Source of the DNA: Flavobacteriales bacterium UBA1494 | GTDB taxonomy: Bacteria > Bacteroidota > Bacteroidia > Flavobacteriales_E > Vicingaceae | Assembly: GCA_905182175.1 (NCBI GenBank) | Contig: CAJJAT010000005.1 | Span: forward strand, 1-56,600 | Reading direction: 5' to 3' | DNA length: 56,600 nucleotides | Shown: piece by piece, positions 35,848-44,218 of the stretch | Layout: each line of letters starts with the position of its first letter | Numbering within the stretch: the stretch's first letter is position 1 | Translations under genes and position numbers: made by a program | The notes under the pieces: generated by a model | Database searches by the model: none | Told to the model about the DNA's origin: nothing | The model's input: the letters and a program-made list of their open reading frames with translations, nothing else

Positions 35848-36852
35848 TTATGCATTCATAACATATTCTAGTATACGTTTATCAGGTTCAAAAGGTGACA
35901 AGTCCGCCAACCCTAATTGATCAATAGCTGTTTGAATATACTTTTCTTCAGTGAGTGTTTTATTTTTAGAATAAGTTAGACCTGTTTTAAGCAGTGCAGC
36001 TTTGGGTAATAAGCCAATTAGTTCTGAGCCAGTAACTTCTATGTTGTGTTGCGCTGCAAGTTTCTTCGTTGTCTCGAAAACTTCGTACAAGCTAGTAGTA
36101 TTGTAGTCTATTAAATTGACGGAAACTTGGGCAATATTAAAATCTTTAATGTACCAACCTATTGCTTTTACTTTTTTCAATTTGCCCGAATTGTAAATGG
36201 TTTTGCCATTTTCTTTTCCAATCGGACGACCTAATTCTCTTAAACTGTATGCTATTTCTTGTGCTTTTTTAGCATCTGTGGTGTTCAAATTAATGTTGTA
36301 CGCCACTAAAAAGTTACGAACTCCTATTACTGTTCCGCCAGTTTTTGCGTTAAATGTTCCAAAATCAGGTAGCCATTTTTTTGATTGCCTTCTCTCTTCT
36401 AATTGCTCATAGTTGCCAATCCTGTGATTGGCCAAATTTCTTCTAGTAACGCTTGAAGCACATTCCTCGTATAGGTAAATTGGTAGATTTAGTTTCTCAG
36501 AAATTAACTTCGCAAAATCATTCACTTTAGGCACTAATTCTTCCATGCTAATTCCTGAAATAGGTACAAAGGGACATACGTCACAAGCACCAATTCTCGG
36601 ATGCTCTCCGCCTTGAGAGCGCATGTCAATTTTTTCTGTTGCAACTTGAATCGCTTTGGAGGTAGCTTCAAAAACGGCATCAACATTGCCCATGTAAGTA
36701 AAAACAGTTCTGTTTGCGGCTACCCCTGAATCTTGATGCAGCAATTTAACGCCTTTAACGGATTGTATTGCAGAAGCTATCTCGGCTAAAATTTCTCTGT
36801 TAGCACCTTCAGAGAAGTTTGGTACACATTCGATTAGTTGATGTTTTTTCAA
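35848..36852 (-). CDS. ftcD: Glutamate formimidoyltransferase
   Basis: Transfers the formimino group of N-formimino-L-glutamate to tetrahydrofolate in the last step of histidine degradation. The 334-residue protein covers only the formiminotransferase domains: IECVPNFSEGANREIL, HQDSGVAANRTVFTYMG, EHPRIGACDVCPFVPI, LANHRIGNYEQLEERR, GVRNFLVAYNINL and VSVNLIDYNTTSLYEVFE. There is no fused cyclodeaminase. It is downstream of hutI and hutG but separated from hutG by 198 bases with tandem repeats, so it may be expressed separately. Confidence 0.93.
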   Translation of the reverse strand: MKKHQLIECVPNFSEGANREILAEIASAIQSVKGVKLLHQDSGVAANRTVFTYMGNVDAVFEATSKAIQVATEKIDMRSQGGEHPRIGACDVCPFVPISGISMEELVPKVNDFAKLISEKLNLPIYLYEECASSVTRRNLANHRIGNYEQLEERRQSKKWLPDFGTFNAKTGGTVIGVRNFLVAYNINLNTTDAKKAQEIAYSLRELGRPIGKENGKTIYNSGKLKKVKAIGWYIKDFNIAQVSVNLIDYNTTSLYEVFETTKKLAAQHNIEVTGSELIGLLPKAALLKTGLTYSKNKTLTEEKYIQTAIDQLGLADLSPFEPDKRILEYVMNA

Positions 36853-36951
36853 TTTTTTAGTATTCTATTTTATTATGTGCTCCTTACATCTCGCTAATTC
36901 TCTTGCAGTAATTTGTCATACTCTCCCGGAAGAAGCAGCCATTCCGACCAT

Positions 36952-37017
36952 AAGGATTTGTCATACTGAGCAGAAGGATTTGTTATTCCAACTGCAAGGA
37001 TTTGTCAAACTGAGCGG
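36952..37017. repeat. Three 22-bp tandem repeats of a dispersed-repeat type
   Basis: Units at 36952-36973, 36974-36995 and 36996-37017 each begin AAGGATTTGT and end near CTGAGC or CTGC. The third continues into GGAGTCGAAGTAG; strings like TCATACTGAGC...GGAGTCGAAG are known, from memory, as frequent intergenic repeats in Bacteroidota. A related fragment (TTTGTCATACTC) precedes at 36913. Located between hutG and ftcD. Confidence 0.7.
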
Positions 37018-37050
37018 AGTCGAAGTAGTCAAATTCAATTTTCTACACTT

Positions 37051-38064
37051 CTACGTTACACTTTTTGCTTTAATAAAATCACTTACCAAGTAACTTAACA
37101 TTTTTCCTACCCGTTGTTCAGACCCCTCAACTAACGAAGGCGCTGCCTCGGGCAAATGCAAATACTTGGCATTTGTTAAACGGCCTGCATTGTGAATATA
37201 TTGCCGAGCTTGTAAAGAAGAGATTCCACTTGGTGTTTGCGCTGATGACGGAAAGTTTTCAATTGCGTCGCAATCTAACTCAATGCCAAATGGTTCAGCG
37301 CCTACAAAGGTTAAACTAATGTCTACAGCATCTAAGTAATCAATCTCTTCTCGTAGAAATATAGCTTCATAGGTAGAAAAATCTATCAAATCTTGCTCCA
37401 TTCGGTCTATCATTTCTTGAGAGTTATAATTTTCATGTAAACCAACAATCGAATATTTATCTAAATACCCTTCCTGTTTGGCATAAGAAAACCCATTGCC
37501 GGAATGCCGTCCTTCTAAAGCTCTATAATCTGCATGTGGGTCAAGATTAATGCAGTTTACAGACTGACCTAATGCTGTTGAAGTACCTTTTAATAAACCA
37601 TAGCAGTTATTGTGCCCTCCTCCAATTACGATAGGGGTTTTACCAGCTTTCACAATACGCTCTATTAAAGTAGAAACAGATTCATCAATAGCACTTACAA
37701 TTTCTCGCAAGTGTTTTAAGCTGCCATACTCATATCCATCCATGGTTGTAAAATCGAAAGCACCAAGAAGTATAATACTCGACCCTTTCAATCGATTGGT
37801 CTCTTGAATGTTAATGAATTTTGTTAGAAAAGCTTCCCAAGCAGATTCTGATCCTCCTTTTCCGCAATTAGCTCTTGGTCCAACATCTTCAGGTATTCCA
37901 AGAATTACAAATTGGGCAGGGCAAGATTCTAAAGATTTACTAAGAAAATCACTTCCGGCAAACATAGTTTCGCCAATTTTTTTCTCGTTGTCTCGTATAG
38001 AACAGATTTTTAAAATTTCTTTTGCTTGAAATAAATCGAGTTTGCTATTAGAATTCTTTTCCAT
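37051..38064 (-). CDS. hutG: Formimidoylglutamase (arginase family)
   Basis: A 337-residue arginase/agmatinase-fold enzyme; the expected reaction is hydrolysis of N-formimino-L-glutamate to glutamate and formamide. Manganese ligands are visible: GGGHNN, NLDPHADYR (DxHxD) and ELDCDAI (DxD). Context supports the role: its start overlaps the end of hutI by 17 bases. The same window also encodes ftcD, which consumes the same substrate by another route, so two alternative last steps coexist. Assignment to HutG rather than another ureohydrolase rests on the context. Confidence 0.82.
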   Translation of the reverse strand: MEKNSNSKLDLFQAKEILKICSIRDNEKKIGETMFAGSDFLSKSLESCPAQFVILGIPEDVGPRANCGKGGSESAWEAFLTKFINIQETNRLKGSSIILLGAFDFTTMDGYEYGSLKHLREIVSAIDESVSTLIERIVKAGKTPIVIGGGHNNCYGLLKGTSTALGQSVNCINLDPHADYRALEGRHSGNGFSYAKQEGYLDKYSIVGLHENYNSQEMIDRMEQDLIDFSTYEAIFLREEIDYLDAVDISLTFVGAEPFGIELDCDAIENFPSSAQTPSGISSLQARQYIHNAGRLTNAKYLHLPEAAPSLVEGSEQRVGKMLSYLVSDFIKAKSVT

Positions 38065-39271
38065 TTATAATTACTTTATGAATAGCATCTTTTCCGAATG
38101 AGTACGGGATATAAGCAGCAGAATTAATTGGTTTAGTAATAATTAGGTTTGCCTTTTTGCCTCTAGCAATGCTGCCAAAGTTTTTCTCCAACTCCATGGC
38201 AAAAGCGCCATTTATAGTTGCGGCATTAATCGCTTCCTCCGGTGTCATTTTTAATTTTACACAAGCTAAAGAAACTACAAAATTCATATTTCCTGAAGGG
38301 GATGAACCTGGATTGTAATCTGAAGCTAAAGCAATGGCAACCCCTGCGTCAATCAATTCTCTACCCGGCTGATAGGGGTCGTTTAAAAAGAATGGTGCGG
38401 AGGGTAAGAGTGTAGCAATTGTATCTGAGTTCTTCAAACACTCAATTTCTACATCGTTGACCACTTCTAAGTGGTCAACCGACAAAGCATTGTTTTCCAC
38501 GCACAATTCAATTCCGCCCATGCAGTTAAACTGATTGGTGTGAATTTTAGCTTTCAACCCATATTTTGCTCCTGCTTTTATAATTTGCTCAGTATCTGAA
38601 ACTGAAAAAGCAACTTTCTCGCAAAATGCATCAATATAATCTGCTAATCCTTCTTTAGCAATTTGGGGCAACATTTCATTTACAATTAAATCAATATAGC
38701 CTTGGTGGTTATCTTTGTATTCAGCAGGATAGGAGTGTGCTCCTAAAAAGTTGGCTTTTATTGGAATCGGGCTTTTCTCTTTTAAACGCTTAATTACTCG
38801 TAACATTTTTAGTTCACCATCTACCGAAAGGCCATAGCCACTTTTAATTTCAATAGCTCCAGTTCCCATCTTCATTACTTCATTCAGTCGCTGCCAAGCT
38901 GCATCAAATAAGTCGTCTTCTGAAGTGTTTTGTAGCTTTTTAGCTGAGTTTAAAATTCCACCACCGGCTTGTGCAATTTCTTGATAGCTTTTACCTTTTA
39001 GGCGCATCTCAAATTCTTCTTCCCTGCTCGTTGCAAATACTAAATGGGTGTGTGAATCGCACCAAGTTGGCAATACCATTTTTCCCGAAGCATCTATCGT
39101 TTCGCCGTTATATTCGGGACAAGTATCCATGGTTCCAAAACCTTTTATGGTGTCGTTTTCTAGGAGCAACCAAGCGTTTTCAATGGAAGCTAGGCTAGAT
39201 AGTTTGCTGCCTCGCAATGCTTTTGATGGTGCGGTGGTTTGTAGAAGTGCTTTGATGTTTTTTATCAGCAT
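38048..39271 (-). CDS. hutI: Imidazolonepropionase
   Basis: Opens 4-imidazolone-5-propionate to N-formimino-L-glutamate. A 407-residue amidohydrolase with metal ligands in WCDSHTHLVFA (HxH), a His in IHTNQFNCMGGI, and SDYNPGSSPSGNM with the metal-binding Asp; FEMRLKGKSYQEIAQAGGGI and EIKSGYGLS are HutI signatures. It is the first gene of the hut run here; hutH and hutU are not in the window. A candidate -7 element lies 20 bases upstream of the start, and its end overlaps hutG. Confidence 0.94.
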   Translation of the reverse strand: MLIKNIKALLQTTAPSKALRGSKLSSLASIENAWLLLENDTIKGFGTMDTCPEYNGETIDASGKMVLPTWCDSHTHLVFATSREEEFEMRLKGKSYQEIAQAGGGILNSAKKLQNTSEDDLFDAAWQRLNEVMKMGTGAIEIKSGYGLSVDGELKMLRVIKRLKEKSPIPIKANFLGAHSYPAEYKDNHQGYIDLIVNEMLPQIAKEGLADYIDAFCEKVAFSVSDTEQIIKAGAKYGLKAKIHTNQFNCMGGIELCVENNALSVDHLEVVNDVEIECLKNSDTIATLLPSAPFFLNDPYQPGRELIDAGVAIALASDYNPGSSPSGNMNFVVSLACVKLKMTPEEAINAATINGAFAMELEKNFGSIARGKKANLIITKPINSAAYIPYSFGKDAIHKVIINGKEF

Positions 39272-39290
39272 GTATTAAGTTGTGTTTGTT

Positions 39291-39298
39291 CAAATTTA
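39291..39298 (-). promoter_or_regulatory. -7 element (TAAATTTG) for hutI-hutG
   Basis: The minus strand reads TAAATTTG, 19 bases before the hutI ATG, just downstream of the yebC terminator. Confidence 0.45.
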
Positions 39299-39310
39299 CA
39301 AAATGGAACA

Positions 39311-39340
39311 TAAAAAAAGCCACGTTTAAGTGGCTTTAAT
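39311..39340 (-). terminator. Terminator of yebC
   Basis: Stem AAAGCCAC / GTGGCTTT with a 6-base loop; in the minus direction it ends in a run of seven T. It begins right after the yebC stop codon. Confidence 0.85.
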
Positions 39341-39341
39341 T

Positions 39342-40052
39342 TTAAGCGATATTCGTATAAACCGCTTGAACATCGTCATTGTCTTCCAACTTGTCTAGCA
39401 TTTTATCAATGTCTTTCATCTGTTCGTCGTCGAACTCAACTGGCGAAGTAGGGAAACGTTGTAAGTCTGCTTTTGTTATTTCTATCCCTTTTTCTTCAAA
39501 GGCAGAAGTTAAGGTTCCAAAATCTGTCCAAGCTGCATAAGCATAAGCAGTAGTTTCATCTACTTCAATTTCTTCTAGGCCGGAATCTATCAATTCTAAT
39601 TCCAACTCTTCTGGTTCTACACCTTCTGTTATTGCAAATTCTATAACAGCTCTTCTAGTAAACATATATTCTAGCGAACCGGTTGGCACAGTAGCTCCGC
39701 CTGCCTTACTAAAGTAAGATTTTACATCAGCAACTGTTCTGGTTGTGTTATCAGTAGCACATTCCACAAATACCTGTACACCATGAGGACCTTTGCCTTC
39801 GTAATTCACTTCTTCAAAGGCTGCAAGATCTTTTGCTTCAGCTCGTTTAATCGCATTTTCAATGTTTTCTTTGGGCATGTTTTCGCCCTTAGCATTCTGA
39901 ATAGCAGTTCTTAAAGTTGCGTTAACTTCTGGGTCCATTCCGCCTTCCTTAGCAGCTAAGGTAATTTTCTTGGCCAACTTTGGAAATACTTTCGACATTT
40001 TGTCCCATCGTTTCTCTTTTGCTGCTCGTCTGTATTCAAATGCTCTTCCCAT
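39342..40052 (-). CDS. yebC: YebC/PmpR family protein
   Basis: A 236-residue member of the YebC family: MGRAFEYRRAAKEKRWDKMSK, NATLRTAIQNAKGENMPKENIENAIKRA, YEGKGPHGVQVFVECATDN and NRTVADVKSYFSKAGG-like segment RTVADVKSYFSKAGG. These proteins were described as DNA-binding regulators and more recently as translation factors that relieve ribosome stalling at proline stretches. The acidic C-terminus (EDNDDVQAVYTNIA) is typical. Monocistronic with its own terminator. Confidence 0.94.
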   Translation of the reverse strand: MGRAFEYRRAAKEKRWDKMSKVFPKLAKKITLAAKEGGMDPEVNATLRTAIQNAKGENMPKENIENAIKRAEAKDLAAFEEVNYEGKGPHGVQVFVECATDNTTRTVADVKSYFSKAGGATVPTGSLEYMFTRRAVIEFAITEGVEPEELELELIDSGLEEIEVDETTAYAYAAWTDFGTLTSAFEEKGIEITKADLQRFPTSPVEFDDEQMKDIDKMLDKLEDNDDVQAVYTNIA

Positions 40053-40243
40053 AACCTTTAATTTTTATAAATGTAAATTAACTCATTATCTGTTTAAGCT
40101 GAAAATGTTTTAATAAAATGCAGGGAGATGTATGAAGAGTAAAATTGAAGTAAGTTCAGTACCACAAATAAGAAGTGACAAAAAATTAGAAGTGTAACGA
40201 AAGCGTGACATTTTCTTATTTATCAATCTATTAATTTTATGGC

Positions 40244-41143
40244 ATGAAGAAGAGCAAACTATTGATGGCTGTGCTATTGGTATGGTTTTCATTTGAAGGG
40301 TTCTCTCAAGAGCAGTTTGATTCTACAAGTAAAACTCGATTAATTAAGGTTTCAACTTTGGGCACAGGAATCTACATAGGAGGACTCTCTTATCTATCAC
40401 TGGTTTGGTATAAAGAAGCCGAAAGAGTTCCGTTTAATTTTTACAACGATAATAAAGGATACTTTCAAATAGATAAATGGGGACATGCATAAACTGCCTA
40501 TTATCAAAGTTTAGGTGCATATAAGGCGTTAAAATGGGCTGGCTTGTCAGAAAAAAAAGCCACATTATATGGAGGTCCTGTTGGTTTGTTGTTTCAAACA
40601 CCAATAGAGATTTTTGATGGGATTTATGAAGGTTGGGGCTTTTCTTGGGGTGATATGGGAGCAAATGCTTTTGGGTCGGCTTTATTTACATCGCAACAAT
40701 TAATATGGAACGAACAACGCATTCGAATGAAGTTCTCTTATTCGCCAAGTCCATATCCCGAATATCATCATGCGTTGGGCGAAAATGAATTAGAAAGTTT
40801 TTTTTTAGATTATAACGCTCATACATACTGGTTGTCAGTTAATATCTCAGATTTTAATTCAAAGCAAGAAAGATTTAAGTGGCTTAATGTAGCTTTTGGT
40901 TACAGTGCAAACGGGATGATTAAAGAATTTGAAAATCCTCAATTTTATAGGGGAGAAACGTTTCCGGAATTAGACCGTTACAGACAATATTTGCTATCAC
41001 TAGATGTCGATTTCTCTAAAATTAAAACAAATAGGAAAGGATTGAGATTTCTGTTTGGAGCATTAAATTGTATCAAAATTCCTTTCCCTGCTTTAGAATA
41101 CAACCAAATGCAAGGATTCAAATTCAATTCCATTTATTTTTAA
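40244..41143 (+). pseudogene. DUF2279 outer-membrane-type lipoprotein/porin-like gene with in-frame TAA
   Basis: A single 300-codon frame encodes a signal peptide (MKKSKLLMAVLLVWFSFEGFSQ), then DUF2279 hallmarks: FQIDKWGHA, YQSLGAYKALKWAGLSEKKA, GGPVGLLFQTPIEIFDG, WGFSWGDMGANAFGSALF and an amphipathic beta-rich end. The frame is cut by TAA at 40490-40492 exactly where family members have an aromatic residue after WGHA, so a Tyr codon (TAT or TAC) to TAA change fits. Everything after the stop stays in frame and intact. Either very recently inactivated or a base-call error. DUF2279 proteins are exported proteins of unknown function common in Bacteroidota. Confidence 0.82.
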
Positions 41144-41188
41144 AGTTTCTGAGGATTCAAATCGCCCCAAAACGTTATTTTTGTTACT

Positions 41189-42268
41189 ATGGCAGGAAAC
41201 ACCTTTGGTCAAGTTTTTCAGGTAACAACTTTTGGAGAGTCGCACGGCATTGCTATTGGGGGAATTATTGATGGTTGCCCTGCTGGGTTAGAATTAGATG
41301 TTGATTTCATTCAAACAGAGTTAGATCGCCGAAAGCCTGGTCAGTCAAAATTAACGACTCAGCGAAAAGAGGATGACCAAGTAGCATTTTTGTCCGGGAT
41401 ATTTGAAGGAAAGACAACTGGAGCTCCCATTGGATTTCAAATCAAAAACAAAGACCAAAAATCGAAAGATTATGGTCACATTCAGGATAAGTTTCGTCCA
41501 TCGCATGCAGATTACACCTACGAGAAGAAATACGGAAACCGAGATTACAGAGGTGGGGGAAGATCTTCGGCAAGAGAGACGGCTTGCAGGGTTGTAGCAG
41601 GAGCAATTGCTCAGTTAATATTGAGACATCATGGAGTAGAAATTCATTCTTATGTTCAGCAAGTTGGAAGTTTAATTTTACTTAAAGAGTTTGATGAAAT
41701 TGATTTTTCAAAAACATTTAAAAATGAAGTTCGCTGTCCTGATGCAGAGATGGCTGAAAAAATGAGTGATTTTATTTTACAAATTAAGAAAGAAGGAGAT
41801 ACAATTGGTGGCGTTATTCAAACGGTAGTGAAAAATTGTCCTGTTGGTCTGGGAGAGCCGGTTTTCGATAAATTACATGCGGATTTAGGAAAAGCGATGT
41901 TGAGCATAAATGCAGTAAAGGGGTTTGAATACGGTTCGGGTTTTTGCGCTTCGGAAATGAGAGGCTCTCAACACAACGATGAATTCGTAAAAACGGAAGA
42001 AGGAATTCGCACCAAAACAAATTACTCAGGCGGTATTCAAGGTGGGATTTCAAATGGCGAAGAAATTTATTTTCGAACAGCATTTAAACCAGTTGCAACT
42101 ATAATGAAAAACCAAGCGAGTATTGATACGCAAGGTAAAGAAACAGAAGTGACAGGAAAAGGAAGACACGATGCCTGCGTCGTTCCCAGAGCGGTGCCGA
42201 TTGTTACCGCTATGACCGCCTTGGTTTTGGTGGATCATTTGTTGAGGAGTAAAATTTCGCAGTTATAG
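41189..42268 (+). CDS. aroC: Chorismate synthase
   Basis: Final shikimate-pathway enzyme, converting EPSP to chorismate with reduced FMN. A 359-residue protein with the family start [77 protein letters not shown] and [14 protein letters not shown]. All three signature regions are complete. A TATTTTTG element ends only 5 bases before the ATG, so if it is the promoter the transcript would be leaderless. It follows the broken DUF2279 gene by 45 bases. Confidence 0.97.
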   Translation: MAGNTFGQVFQVTTFGESHGIAIGGIIDGCPAGLELDVDFIQTELDRRKPGQSKLTTQRKEDDQVAFLSGIFEGKTTGAPIGFQIKNKDQKSKDYGHIQDKFRPSHADYTYEKKYGNRDYRGGGRSSARETACRVVAGAIAQLILRHHGVEIHSYVQQVGSLILLKEFDEIDFSKTFKNEVRCPDAEMAEKMSDFILQIKKEGDTIGGVIQTVVKNCPVGLGEPVFDKLHADLGKAMLSINAVKGFEYGSGFCASEMRGSQHNDEFVKTEEGIRTKTNYSGGIQGGISNGEEIYFRTAFKPVATIMKNQASIDTQGKETEVTGKGRHDACVVPRAVPIVTAMTALVLVDHLLRSKISQL

Positions 42269-42465
42269 GAATTACCTCAGGATTTTACTGATAATAACTC
42301 ATCCTTATAAATTTAAGTGACACCGGCAATGTAACTGCCTCGTTTAAGTTTTGAACACACAATTTAGTAAAAATCTATTAAATCTGCGTCCGTAAAATAG
42401 CTAACACTAATTCTATGCAAAATATAAATTAACAGCAATAGGATTAAATCGACAGATTCTCTAAA

Positions 42466-42746
42466 ATGACAGGAGTAAATTTTAAAGTCCACAACGCCCT
42501 GATATTACATTTAATGGAAACCATCTATTCAGCAGCTTTAATGCACGAATTAGCAAAAGAAGATTCCACTTTTCAAGAGAAGGTCTGGTGTCTGTTAGGT
42601 ATGACGAACAAAAATTAGAATTGGGTTTTCGATTGGTCATACTAGTGGAAAATGAGGCAATCACCGAGATTAAATCCATGGAACATTTTGCAGATGTGCA
42701 TCATAAACAAGTGCTTACTTATTTAAAGCTAACCAATTTAAAGTAA
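42466..42746 (+). pseudogene. GxxExxY protein, frameshifted and truncated
   Basis: The frame starts at ATG 42466 and reads KVHNAL, METIYSAALMHELAKE, then leaves the family pattern after TFQEKVW. Another frame continues VRYDEQKLELGFRLVILVENEAITEIKS, MEHFADVHHKQVLTYLKLTNLK and stops at 42744. The G-x-x-E-x-x-Y motif itself is altered (MET-IY) and the C-terminal strand GLLINFN is missing. So at least one frameshift plus truncation of a protein of about 125 residues. Short TCTGCG-containing strings occur on both sides (42383 and 42845), as often seen around these genes. Remaining bases 42269-42465 and 42747-42895 show no gene. Confidence 0.78.
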
Positions 42747-42895
42747 GCTATTCTAGTTAATTTTAGCAACTAGAATAAAATAAGCGGAATTTTCATAAAA
42801 GTGAATAATCTCTAAGATTAAAGTTAATTATGCTGCTGCGAAAATCTGCGATATCTGCACGGGAATAAAATGTGCCTTGATAAACGAAAAACTAC

Positions 42896-44197
42896 ATGAA
42901 AAAACTAGCATTACATTGGCAAATAATTATTGGACTTATTCTAGGACTCATTTATGGATTAATTGCTGCAAACGCAGGTTGGCAAGAGTTTACTTCAGAC
43001 TGGATTGCTCCGTGGGGTAAAATGTTCATAAATATGCTAAAAATGATTGCAGTGCCTTTGGTACTTATTTCATTAATTAATGGTATTTCCGGCTTGAAAG
43101 ATGTCTCTCAATTGTCTTCTATGGGAGGGAAAACAATTGGGATTTACATTGCTACAACCGTCATGGCCATTACCATTGGCTTGGTTATGGTGAATTTAAT
43201 AAAACCTGGAGACTCCTTCTCCGACGAGATAAAGCAGCAATTAGTAAGTCAGAATGTAGAGAAAGCACAGTCAGCAGAAGAGAAAGCGATGGCGCAGAAG
43301 AACTCAGGTCCCTTGCAGTTTTTAGTAGACATGGTTCCAGATAACATCTTTCTTGCTGCGGGGAACAATAGAAACATGTTGCAAGTTATTTTCTTTGCTT
43401 TAATGTTTGGTATTGCTTTAATTATCGCCCCCGACCAGACCAGAGTTGAGCCTATCAAAAAGTTTTTCGATGGGGCCAACGAGGTTATACTAAAGATGGT
43501 TGATATCATCATGTATTTTGCTCCAATTGGGGTTTTTGCTTTGTTGGGAAATATTATGGTAGAACTAGCAGGCGATGATCCTGCTGCTGCAATGGAGATT
43601 TTGAAAGGGTTAGGGGTGTATTCACTTACGGTAGTTATTAGTTTAGCAATCATGGTATTTGTAATGTATCCTTTGATTTTGAAATTTTTAGCAGGGTACT
43701 CGTACAAGCGTTTTTTTCAAGGAATTGCTCCAGCTCAGTTACTGGCGTTTTCTACCAGTTCATCGGCGGCAACTCTCCCATTAACTATGGAGCGTTGCGA
43801 GGAAAAATTAGGAGTTTCCAACAAAGTAGCCTCATTTGTTTTGCCGCTTGGTGCTACCATTAATATGGATGGGACAAGTTGCTATCAAGCGGTAGCTGCT
43901 GTTTTTATTGCGCAGGTTTATGGTATGGATTTGGGGCTCTCGGAGCAACTAACCATCGTTTTAACTGCAACATTAGCTTCTATTGGCTCGGCAGCAGTTC
44001 CGGGTGCGGGAATAATTATGTTGGCCATTGTGCTGGGAGCTGTGGGCATACCGCTAGAAGGAATTAGTTTAATATTTGCTGTTGATCGAATTTTAGATAT
44101 GTGTAGAACTGTCGTAAACGTTACCGGTGATGCCACAGTAGCAACTATTGTTGCTAAAACAGAAAATGAATTAATTCCACTTCCAATAGAACGTTAA
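42896..44197 (+). CDS. Dicarboxylate/amino acid:cation symporter (DAACS family)
   Basis: A 433-residue membrane transporter related to GltP/DctA/GltPh. Hallmarks: eight membrane spans plus two re-entrant hairpins; the serine-rich hairpin AFSTSSSAATLPLTMER, the NMDGT motif in PLGATINMDGTSC, and the last helix with RILDMCRTVVNVTGDA where Asp and Arg bind the substrate. Likely imports glutamate, aspartate or C4-dicarboxylates with Na+ or H+. The Arg in the last helix (CRTVVNVTGD) favours acidic amino acids over neutral ones. It is followed by the AsmA gene after 21 bases. Confidence 0.93.
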   Translation: MKKLALHWQIIIGLILGLIYGLIAANAGWQEFTSDWIAPWGKMFINMLKMIAVPLVLISLINGISGLKDVSQLSSMGGKTIGIYIATTVMAITIGLVMVNLIKPGDSFSDEIKQQLVSQNVEKAQSAEEKAMAQKNSGPLQFLVDMVPDNIFLAAGNNRNMLQVIFFALMFGIALIIAPDQTRVEPIKKFFDGANEVILKMVDIIMYFAPIGVFALLGNIMVELAGDDPAAAMEILKGLGVYSLTVVISLAIMVFVMYPLILKFLAGYSYKRFFQGIAPAQLLAFSTSSSAATLPLTMERCEEKLGVSNKVASFVLPLGATINMDGTSCYQAVAAVFIAQVYGMDLGLSEQLTIVLTATLASIGSAAVPGAGIIMLAIVLGAVGIPLEGISLIFAVDRILDMCRTVVNVTGDATVATIVAKTENELIPLPIER

Positions 44198-44218
44198 TAG
44201 ACCATTTAACCAATTGAA

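Noticed and set aside
36900-37040. CRISPR array
   Set aside because: The 22-bp units are directly adjacent without spacers and show no dyad typical of CRISPR repeats; no cas genes.
20661-40492. Stop codon reassignment or general readthrough as an explanation for in-frame stops
   Set aside because: Intact conserved genes end normally with TAA, TAG and TGA (lon, GlmU-like, GT2), so the code is standard.
41176-41183. TATTTTTG upstream of aroC as a firm promoter
   Set aside because: Only 5 bases from the start codon; would require a leaderless transcript, so noted in the gene entry but not listed as a site.
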